Shown here piece by piece: positions 6,526 through 11,816 of a DNA stretch of 11,816 bases. The stretch comes from Coriobacteriia bacterium (GTDB taxonomy: Bacteria; Actinomycetota; Coriobacteriia; Anaerosomatales; PALSA-660). The stretch is from assembly GCA_003133285.1 (NCBI GenBank), contig PKWR01000095.1, forward strand, positions 182 to 11,997, given 5' to 3'. Position numbers and translations under genes: made by a program. Position 1 is the stretch's first letter. Each line of letters begins with the position of its first letter. The notes beneath the pieces are model-generated. The model saw only the letters and a list, made by a program, of their open reading frames with translations. It was not told where the DNA came from and did no database searches.

Positions 6526-8586
6526 ATGGGAGCACCGAGCACCGACAAGGTCCGTAATGTCGTCCTTGTAGGCCATGGAGGCGCGGGCAAGACGTCGCTC
6601 GCCGAGGCGATGCTCTTCATGGCCGGCGAGACCAAGCGCCTCGGAACCGTCGACGACGGACACTCGTCACTCGACTACGACCCCGAAGAGGTCAAGCGGC
6701 AGATGACCGTCAACCTGTCGCTCGCGCCCGTCACGCACAAGGGCGTCAAGATCAACATCATCGACACCCCCGGCTTCGCCGACTTCATGGGTGACGCGAT
6801 CGCCGGCATGGAAGCGGCCGAGATGGCCGTCTTCGTGGTCGACGCGGTCGCAGGCCCCCAGGTCCAGACGGAGCGCCTGTGGGAGGCCGCCGGCCACATG
6901 GGCATCGCTCGCGCGGTGTTCATCAACCGGATGGACAAGGAGCACGCCGATTTCGAGGCCGTCATGGCCAAGCTCGACTCGGCGTTTGGCCACCGCGTCG
7001 GCGCCATCCAGATCCCGATGGGGGCCGAAGCCGGCTTCCACGGCGTCATCGACATCATCCGCCTGAAGGCCTATCACCACGAGGCCGACGGCGAGCACAT
7101 GGACGAGATCCCCTCGGAGTTCGCCGCCTCGGTCGAGACCGCCCGCGAGAAGCTCACCGACCTCGTGGCGGAGGCCGACGAGGTGCTCATGGAGAAGTTC
7201 CTCGAGGGTGAGACGCTCTCCCAGGAGGACCTCGAGAAGCTGCTCGGCCTCGCGATCGCGCAGGGCATCATCGTGCCGGTGTTCGTGGGGTCCGCACTCA
7301 AGATGCAGGGCGTCGAGGACCTGATGGACGAGATCGTCACCTTCTTCCCCGAGCCCACGGCTCACGGCCCCATGCCTACCGTCGACGGCGGCGCGGTGCC
7401 CTTCAGCGTGGAGGGATCGACCTCCGGGTTCGTGTTCAAGACCGTGTCCGACCCCTACCTCGGGCGGCTCAACTTCGTGAAGGTCATCTCAGGAACGCTC
7501 GTCCCGAACATGGACCTGATCGACTCCCGGACCGGCAAGAAGGAGCGCCCCGGCCACGTCCTGAAGATGACCGGCAAGGAGACCAAGGACGTCGAGGCGG
7601 TCCCCGCCGGTGACATCGCCGTGCTGCCGAAGCTCGGTGACGTCGCGACCAATGACACGCTGTCGGCCAAGGGCGACGTCACCTTCGCCGGGATGCCGCT
7701 CCCGCTCCCGCTGCACTCGGTGGCGATCCGTGCGAAGAACAAGGCGGACGAGGACAAGCTCGGCACAGGCCTCAACAAGATCGTCGAGGAGGAGCCGACG
7801 CTGCTCATCCGCCGCGACGCCGAGACGCACCAGACCGTTCTGACCGCCCTCGGCGAGACGCAGATCGACGTCGTCATGGCTCGGCTGCGCAGCCGGTTCA
7901 GTGTGGACACCGAGCTCGTCGACCTGCGCATCCCGTACCGCGAGACCATTCGCAAGGTCGCTCAGGCCGAGGGACGGCACAAGAAGCAGACCGGCGGGTC
8001 GGGCCAGTTCGGTGACTGCTGGTTGCGTCTCGAGCCGAACCCCGGAAAGGGCTACCAGTTCCTCGACGAGATCGTCGGAGGCCGCATCCCGCGCCAGTTC
8101 ATCGAGCCCGTGAACAAGGGCGTCCAGGAAACCATGCTGCACGGCGTGCTCGCCGGCTATCCGGTGGTCGACGTCAAGGTCGCCGTCTACGACGGGTCGT
8201 ACCACGCGGTGGACAGCTCCGAGATCGCGTTCCGCACGGCGGCCCGCCTCGGGTTCCGCGCCGCGGCCGAGAAGGCGGACATGGTCCTGCTCGAGCCCAT
8301 CGCACACCTGACGATCACGGTGCCCGACAAGTACGCGGGCGACGTCATGGGCGATATCTCGTCCCGCCGCGGCCGCGTCAACGGCATGGAGGGCGTCGGG
8401 GGCAAGCAGATCATCCGGGCGTCGGTGCCGTACGCGGAGGTCGTCCAGTATTCGACGCTGCTCCGCTCGCTCACCCATGGGACCGGCCTGTACACCCTCG
8501 AGATCGGTGAGTACGCCGAAGTCCCTCACGAGATGGCCCAGAAGATCATCGATCAGGCCAAGCTGGATCACGACAACAAGGAGTAG
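6526..8586 (+). CDS. fusA: Elongation factor G paralogue (EF-G-2-like GTPase)
   Basis: This is a ribosome-associated translational GTPase with full EF-G architecture in 686 residues. The G domain has GHGGAGKT (16-23), a switch-I region DYDPEEVKRQMTV (50-62), DTPGF (80-84) and NRMD (134-137). Domains II-III follow, then domain IV with HKKQTGGSGQFGD (485-497) and the VDSSEIAF block (near 562-569), then domain V ending in GTGLYTLEIGEYAEVPHEMA. The standard DTPGHVDF is DTPGFADF, so the histidine that orders the attacking water in canonical EF-G and EF-Tu is Phe84. This, and the C-terminal sequence, place it with EF-G-2 proteins such as that of Thermus thermophilus, rather than the main fusA of the str operon; no rpsL, rpsG or tuf is nearby. 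The ATG at 6526 has GGAGG nine bases upstream, preferred over GTG 6508. The precise role of this subfamily is unsettled. Confidence 0.93.
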   Translation: MGAPSTDKVRNVVLVGHGGAGKTSLAEAMLFMAGETKRLGTVDDGHSSLDYDPEEVKRQMTVNLSLAPVTHKGVKINIIDTPGFADFMGDAIAGMEAAEMAVFVVDAVAGPQVQTERLWEAAGHMGIARAVFINRMDKEHADFEAVMAKLDSAFGHRVGAIQIPMGAEAGFHGVIDIIRLKAYHHEADGEHMDEIPSEFAASVETAREKLTDLVAEADEVLMEKFLEGETLSQEDLEKLLGLAIAQGIIVPVFVGSALKMQGVEDLMDEIVTFFPEPTAHGPMPTVDGGAVPFSVEGSTSGFVFKTVSDPYLGRLNFVKVISGTLVPNMDLIDSRTGKKERPGHVLKMTGKETKDVEAVPAGDIAVLPKLGDVATNDTLSAKGDVTFAGMPLPLPLHSVAIRAKNKADEDKLGTGLNKIVEEEPTLLIRRDAETHQTVLTALGETQIDVVMARLRSRFSVDTELVDLRIPYRETIRKVAQAEGRHKKQTGGSGQFGDCWLRLEPNPGKGYQFLDEIVGGRIPRQFIEPVNKGVQETMLHGVLAGYPVVDVKVAVYDGSYHAVDSSEIAFRTAARLGFRAAAEKADMVLLEPIAHLTITVPDKYAGDVMGDISSRRGRVNGMEGVGGKQIIRASVPYAEVVQYSTLLRSLTHGTGLYTLEIGEYAEVPHEMAQKIIDQAKLDHDNKE

Positions 8587-8588
8587 CC

Positions 8589-8627
8589 CGGGCCTTCGTC
8601 CGGCAATGAGATGACAGCGAAGGCCCG
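8589..8627. repeat. First, alternative hairpin after the EF-G gene
   Basis: CGGGCCTTCG (8589-8598) pairs perfectly with CGAAGGCCCG (8618-8627) across a 19-base loop. The second arm is also the left arm of the longer hairpin next to it, so the two structures exclude each other. On the minus strand this pairing comes after the tRNA terminator. Confidence 0.6.
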
Positions 8628-8649
8628 GCTGCGATACGCCGGGCCTTCG
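8618..8649. terminator. Bidirectional terminator between the EF-G gene and tRNA-Arg
   Basis: A perfect 12-bp stem (arms 8618-8629 and 8638-8649) encloses an eight-base loop. It is followed by TGTGTGG on the plus strand and CTGTCATCTC on the minus strand, so T-runs are poor both ways. Its position after the EF-G stop and after the convergent tRNA gene suits termination in either direction. Confidence 0.7.
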
Positions 8650-8663
8650 TGTGTGGTGGAGAG

Positions 8664-8739
8664 TGGTGCCCTGTGAAGGACTCGAACCTTCGACCTTCTG
8701 CTCCGGAGGCAGACGCTCTATCCGCTGGGCTAACAGGGC
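8664..8739 (-). tRNA. tRNA-Arg, anticodon CCG
   Basis: The minus strand gives a complete 76-base cloverleaf. The acceptor arm GCCCTGT pairs with ACAGGGC, and the 3' CCA is encoded. The D arm contains TAGCCCAGCGGATAGAGC, the anticodon stem TCTGC/GCAGA encloses CTCCGGA, and the T arm contains GGTTCGAGTCC. The anticodon CCG reads the arginine codon CGG, which suits a GC-rich genome. It is a single gene, with a possible promoter upstream and the two-hairpin block downstream. Confidence 0.97.
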
Positions 8740-8757
8740 TTGATCGACCGAGGGGAT

Positions 8758-8763
8758 ACGGTA
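8758..8763 (-). promoter_or_regulatory. Possible extended -10 promoter of tRNA-Arg
   Basis: On the minus strand TGCTACCGT ends at 8758, an extended -10 type element (TGn plus TACCGT), about 19 bases before the mature tRNA 5' end at 8739. No convincing -35 is seen. Confidence 0.4.
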
Positions 8764-8789
8764 GCACAGCGGCCATCTCCGCTGCTACC
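8760..8789. repeat. Interrupted inverted repeat between tRNA-Arg and the lipid kinase gene
   Basis: GGTAGC (8760-8765) pairs with GCTACC (8784-8789), and AGCGG (8768-8772) pairs with CCGCT (8779-8783), leaving a two-base bulge and a six-base loop. It overlaps the possible tRNA -10 and lies just upstream of a TATGCT sequence (8806-8811) that could serve the plus-strand gene. It may be an operator for the divergent pair. Confidence 0.4.
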
Positions 8790-8848
8790 GCAAGCGGCGT
8801 TCGGCTATGCTTGCCGCAGTTGCGGCCACCTCGAGGAAACGAGCAGTG

Positions 8849-9751
8849 ATGACGCAGGTCCGGCACCTCATCATCGTGAACCCGCAGGCCCGGCACGGAG
8901 AGGCGGAGCGTCTCGCCCCCGTCGTCGAGGCCCTGCTCGCGAGCGTACCGCACGACACCGTCGAGACGACCGGCCCCGGGCACGCGACCGAGATCGCAGC
9001 GGGCGCGTCCGAGTACGACGTGGTCGTGGCCTCCGGCGGTGACGGCACGGTGCACGAAGTACTCAACGGCCTGATGCGCATCGATGCCGCCGGGCGCCCC
9101 GTGCTCGCCGTCCTGCCCACCGGCTCAGGCAACGACACCTGCCGCACGCTGGGCGTCCCCTTCGACCTCTCGGAGGCGGCGGCGCTGCTGTCGACGGGCG
9201 AACGTCGCCGCTACGACGTCGGCGTCTGCAACGGTTTGTACTTCAACAACTCGTTCGCGGCGGGCCTCGACGCGAAGGTGACCGCCAAGGCCGTCGAGTA
9301 CAAGGTCACCAAGCAACGCAGCGGACTATGGCTCTACCTGACCGCGCTGCTGCATGTGCTGTTCAAGGACCTCGGAGCCTTCCGCCTCGACGTCGGCTTC
9401 GACGGCGCGCCCGCCGCGTCGGTCGACACGCTCATCGTCGCGATCACCAACGGCGCCACCTACGGAGGGGGCTTCAAGATCACGCCGCACGCCGACCCCG
9501 CTGACGGCGTGTTCGACGTGTGCATGATCGACCCGCTGGGCCTCGGAGAGGCGCTGTGGCGCCTTCCGTTCGTCATCGCGGGAAAGCACACGAAGATGCC
9601 CGTGGTGCACATGTCGCGGCACACCTCGGCGATCATCGACAGCGCGGTCCCGCTGCCTGCACAGATCGACGGCGAAGTGCTCTTCGAGCGCCGCTACGAG
9701 GTCGCCATGCTGGCCGGTGCGATCGAGTGCATCGTCCCGAGGAGGGCGTGA
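8849..9751 (+). CDS. Diacylglycerol/lipid kinase family protein (DagK/YegS type)
   Basis: Members of this family phosphorylate diacylglycerol or related lipids with ATP at the inner face of the membrane. The 300-residue protein has the family layout. An N-terminal nucleotide-binding domain begins HLIIVNPQARHGEA and carries GGDGTVHEVLNG (63-74) and PTGSGNDTCRTL (90-101). A beta-sandwich domain carries NGATYGGGFKITPHADPADG (201-220) and QIDGE (272-276). The exact lipid cannot be read from sequence. The ATG at 8849 is directly preceded by an in-frame GTG (8846), and GAGGA at 8833-8837 could serve either. The stop is one base before plsY, so the pair is an operon, which favours a role in phosphatidic acid formation or recycling of diacylglycerol. 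Confidence 0.9.
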   Translation: MTQVRHLIIVNPQARHGEAERLAPVVEALLASVPHDTVETTGPGHATEIAAGASEYDVVVASGGDGTVHEVLNGLMRIDAAGRPVLAVLPTGSGNDTCRTLGVPFDLSEAAALLSTGERRRYDVGVCNGLYFNNSFAAGLDAKVTAKAVEYKVTKQRSGLWLYLTALLHVLFKDLGAFRLDVGFDGAPAASVDTLIVAITNGATYGGGFKITPHADPADGVFDVCMIDPLGLGEALWRLPFVIAGKHTKMPVVHMSRHTSAIIDSAVPLPAQIDGEVLFERRYEVAMLAGAIECIVPRRA

Positions 9752-9752
9752 C

Positions 9753-10445
9753 ATGCCTCTCGGCTCGTTGATCGGAACGCTCCTGTCGCTGCTGGTCGGG
9801 TACCTGATCGGCTCGATCCCCTCCGCCTACATCATCGTCCGTCTCGTGACGGGCGAGGACATCACCGTGCACGGCACGGGTAACGTCGGCTCGATGAACG
9901 TCCGGCGCACCACCGGCTCGTGGGGCTGGTTCGCGGTGGCGATGGCGGCCGACATGCTCAAGGGCTTCGCGCCGGTCGCGGCGGTCAGGCTTCTCGAGGG
10001 GATGAGCATCGCAGTGCCCTTCGGCGTCACGCTCACGGGCGGCCTCGCCTCCGCGACTCTCGCGGTGCCGGCGATGGTCCTCGGCACCGTGCTCGGGCAC
10101 AACTACTCCGTGTGGATGGCGCTCATCCAGAAGCGGTTCGTGCGGACGGGCAAGGGCCTCGCGACCGGCGCGGGAGCCCTGCTGGCGTACGACTGGCGCT
10201 ACTTCCTCGCCGTGGTCGTCATCGGCCTGCTCACCATCGCCGTGACTCGCTACATGATGGCCGGACAGGTCACCGCGGCCTTCGCCCTGCCCGCGGCGGC
10301 GCTGGTGCTGCGCTCCCCTGACTGGCCCTTCGCGCTCCTCATGGGGCTGCTCGTTTACGCCGCGCACCACAAGCGCTTCATCGGGCTGCTGCAGGGCCGC
10401 GAGCCCAAGCTCTACATCGACGATCGCATGGGGCCGCGCGGCTGA
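9753..10445 (+). CDS. plsY: Glycerol-3-phosphate acyltransferase PlsY
   Basis: PlsY is a membrane enzyme that moves an acyl group from acyl-phosphate to glycerol-3-phosphate, making lysophosphatidic acid, the first step of phospholipid synthesis in most bacteria. The 230-residue protein is hydrophobic throughout and has the three family loops: GTGNVGSMNVRR (41-52, usually GSGNxGATNxxR), LGHNYSVW with GKGLATGAG (114-121 and 133-141), and HHKRFIGLLQGREPKL (205-220). ADMLKG (67-71 region) matches the DxxKG element. Substitutions such as Ser-Met for Ala-Thr in loop 1 are mild departures from the usual sequence. The ATG at 9753 follows GGAGG with seven bases of spacing and lies one base after the lipid kinase stop. 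PlsX, which makes acyl-phosphate, is not in the window. Confidence 0.93.
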   Translation: MPLGSLIGTLLSLLVGYLIGSIPSAYIIVRLVTGEDITVHGTGNVGSMNVRRTTGSWGWFAVAMAADMLKGFAPVAAVRLLEGMSIAVPFGVTLTGGLASATLAVPAMVLGTVLGHNYSVWMALIQKRFVRTGKGLATGAGALLAYDWRYFLAVVVIGLLTIAVTRYMMAGQVTAAFALPAAALVLRSPDWPFALLMGLLVYAAHHKRFIGLLQGREPKLYIDDRMGPRG

Positions 10446-10470
10446 CAGCGCGAGACGAGGCGAAGAAGCG

Positions 10471-10506
10471 ACAAGAGCCGGTCCCCGCGTGGGGACCGGC
10501 TCTTGT
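10471..10506. terminator. Bidirectional terminator between plsY and the ferredoxin gene
   Basis: A perfect 16-bp stem (arms 10471-10486 and 10491-10506) has the four-base loop GCGT. The arms start ACAAGAG and end CTCTTGT, so a short T-containing tail is built into either strand. It lies 25 bases after plsY and 20 bases after the convergent ferredoxin stop, and can serve both. Confidence 0.9.
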
Positions 10507-10526
10507 GCGTGCAGGAACGTGTCGAC

Positions 10527-10700
10527 CTAGAGGGTGATGGCCTCGTTGGGACAGACTTCCTGGCAGGTGCCGCACTCGGTGCAATCGTCCGGGCGGGCGA
10601 GGACGGCGACATCGCCGAGGTCCAACGCGCTGGACGGGCACTCGTCCACGCAGATGCCACAAGCCGTGCACAGATCGACGTCAACGACGGGCTTGCCCAT
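10527..10700 (-). CDS. Small 2[4Fe-4S] ferredoxin
   Basis: This is a soluble low-potential electron carrier of the clostridial type, 57 residues long, which is standard. Two cluster motifs are complete: Cys11/14/17 with Cys21-Pro and Cys40/43/46 with Cys50-Pro. As in this fold, the last cysteine of each motif should ligate the other cluster. The ATG at 10700 is preceded by AAAGGA with a nine-base gap; the longer upstream frame has no ferredoxin-like residues. It is a single gene with an extended -10 promoter and a strong terminator, so it is probably expressed on its own. In an organism with Rnf, such a protein is a natural electron donor or acceptor for that complex, but nothing in the sequence proves this partnership. 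Confidence 0.96.
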   Translation of the reverse strand: MGKPVVDVDLCTACGICVDECPSSALDLGDVAVLARPDDCTECGTCQEVCPNEAITL

Positions 10701-10767
10701 TGAGAAGCGTCCTTTCCACGTGTCGTGAATACCGGCGCCCTGTCGCGCGACGCGCGGGCGTTGGAGG

Positions 10768-10773
10768 ATTCTA
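10768..10773 (-). promoter_or_regulatory. Extended -10 promoter of the ferredoxin gene
   Basis: The minus strand reads TGCTAGAAT, that is TGn followed by TAGAAT, one base from the TATAAT consensus, 67 bases before the ferredoxin ATG. No -35 match is visible, as is common with extended -10 promoters. It stands in a very GC-rich surrounding. Confidence 0.6.
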
Positions 10774-10808
10774 GCACCGCCGGGCACCGTCCCGCGATCG
10801 GCGGACCG

Positions 10809-11816
10809 TCACTCGGCCTTGTCCGCGATCTCCTGTGGGCTCCAGAAGCAGAACGGATAGGTCCGGTCGGTGAGGATCTCGCTCGCCTGCTGCATCCGTC
10901 GCAGCTCCTCCAGATCCGATTCCAGCTGCCGTTCCCACGGCGCCAGCAGCGCGGCGAGCTCCGCGTTCACCTCGCGGATGCGAGCGCCGACCGCCTTCTT
11001 GTCCGCGCCCGGCTCGGCGATCGCCGCGACCAGACGGGACTTCTCCTCCGCCAACGCGACGGCGCGCGCGCGTTCGTGGGCCGTGTCGAACTCGACGTCG
11101 TCGAGCATCTGGTCCGGATTGTGTTGCAGCCGGTTGAGCGCCATCACTGCGGCCTCGACCTCCTCGTCGCGCACGATCCGCGCGCCGAGCGGCAGATAGA
11201 CGGTCATCGACGCCACCACCATCGGCGTCGGTTCGATGCCGAAGTAGCGCCGGAACACGTCCTCGGTCACCTCGTCGTAGCGGCCCCCGCCCACCCCGTG
11301 GATGAAGAGGTCCGCCACCACCAGGCGCGTGAACAGCGTGAGGGCCAGTGCCTTCGGCGCGAGCGCCAGTCCGGCCTCGAGCAGGCGTCGGCGAGCCTCC
11401 GCGGCGTCGCCCAGCTCGCAGAGCACCGCGCCGTCGACCATGAGAGCGGGGCGCTCCCCCGTCCGTGCCCATACCGTGCGGCGCCGGCCGTCGATGACCC
11501 ACAGTGGCAGCTCGACGAGATCGCCGTCGACGGCCAGGTCGGGGAACGGCTGCGCCGCGCTGCGCGTCCCGGTCCGCTCCCGGTACTCCGCGAGCGCCGC
11601 GTTGTACGCCGCCGCGAAGGCCGGCGCGTCGAGTGCCAGATGGGCGACGAACGTGGCGAACGCCTCCGACCGGGCCATCACCGTGACCGGGAGCTCGAGG
11701 TAGTCCGTACCCGCCTGCGCCTCGAAGCGCCGGCGGGCGAACGTGATCAGTTCCGCGATGTTGTGCGCCTCAGGCAGCGCGGCACGCAATCCCTCGCAGA
11801 AGCGCGCGAAGTGGTG
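10809..11816 (-). CDS. Conserved protein of unknown function (5' end cut by window edge)
   Basis: The frame is open to the right edge, giving the last 335 residues; the true start lies beyond 11816, and the TTG at 11789 is probably not it. The visible part is soluble, with no signal peptide or membrane helix. Notable pieces are LVELPLWVIDGRRRTVWART (100-119, a beta-rich section), a conserved-looking block ADLFIHGVGGGRYDEVTEDV (168-187), ASMTVYLPLGARI (202-214) and a long charged helical stretch, probably coiled coil, at about 240-312. The C-terminus ends in YPFCFWSP shortly before the stop. I recall the FIHGxGGxxYD block from larger uncharacterised bacterial proteins but cannot assign a function. 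The stop lies 35 bases before the ferredoxin -10, so the two are probably not one operon. Confidence 0.8.
   Translation of the reverse strand, partial: HHFARFCEGLRAALPEAHNIAELITFARRRFEAQAGTDYLELPVTVMARSEAFATFVAHLALDAPAFAAAYNAALAEYRERTGTRSAAQPFPDLAVDGDLVELPLWVIDGRRRTVWARTGERPALMVDGAVLCELGDAAEARRRLLEAGLALAPKALALTLFTRLVVADLFIHGVGGGRYDEVTEDVFRRYFGIEPTPMVVASMTVYLPLGARIVRDEEVEAAVMALNRLQHNPDQMLDDVEFDTAHERARAVALAEEKSRLVAAIAEPGADKKAVGARIREVNAELAALLAPWERQLESDLEELRRMQQASEILTDRTYPFCFWSPQEIADKAE

Noticed and set aside
7489..8571. 360-codon minus-strand open frame opposite the EF-G gene
   Set aside because: The EF-G product is conserved over its full length; the antisense product is Asp/Leu/Val/Arg-rich with no motif.
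8618..8649. Repeat arms as the start of a CRISPR array
   Set aside because: There are only three arms, in alternating orientation and 10-12 bases long, with short irregular gaps; this is a hairpin block.
8664..8739. tRNA-Arg as an attachment site for an integrated element
   Set aside because: No integrase and no direct repeat of the tRNA 3' end is visible nearby, and flanking genes are housekeeping.

Overview
The window is high-GC DNA with dense, mostly conventional genes and strong G/C bias at third codon positions. An Rnf complex, a 2[4Fe-4S] ferredoxin, actinobacterial-style housekeeping genes and frequent GTG starts together suggest an anaerobic high-GC Gram-positive, for example a Coriobacteriia-like member of Actinomycetota. 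That placement is inference from gene content and composition, not a phylogenetic result.

Left third (1-4191, minus strand). Four genes of a Na+/H+-pumping ferredoxin:NAD+ oxidoreductase lie in the order rnfC-rnfD-rnfG-rnfE, tightly overlapping, and rnfE runs off the left edge. rnfA and rnfB, if present, should lie beyond position 1. Upstream of rnfC is a 466-base stretch without an intact gene. It holds a leader hairpin close to rnfC, a short frameshifted coding remnant with its own Shine-Dalgarno sequence, and the strong terminator of ndk. ndk (nucleoside diphosphate kinase) follows, with a good sigma-A-type promoter.

Middle (4316-8739). A secreted cyclophilin-type prolyl isomerase lipoprotein and a TPR membrane-anchored protein form a minus-strand pair. 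Divergent from them is a 686-residue EF-G paralogue of the EF-G-2 type, whose usual catalytic histidine after DTPG is phenylalanine. Its 3' end carries three alternating arms of one inverted repeat, which also lie downstream of a convergent tRNA-Arg(CCG).

Right third (8741-11816). A diacylglycerol-kinase-family lipid kinase and plsY, an acyl-phosphate glycerol-3-phosphate acyltransferase, form a two-gene plus-strand phospholipid operon ending in a perfect 16-bp terminator. That terminator is shared with a convergent small ferredoxin gene, which has a clear extended -10 promoter. The last gene is a 5'-truncated conserved protein of unknown function.

The energy-metabolism parts fit together: reduced ferredoxin, possibly the small one encoded here, would be the electron donor for Rnf, which couples its oxidation by NAD+ to ion export. 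I found no CRISPR array, insertion sequence, phage gene or defence system, and no convincing evidence of a new multi-gene system. The points most worth a second look are the remnant between ndk and rnfC, the EF-G variant, the TPR/isomerase pair and the unknown protein at the right edge.
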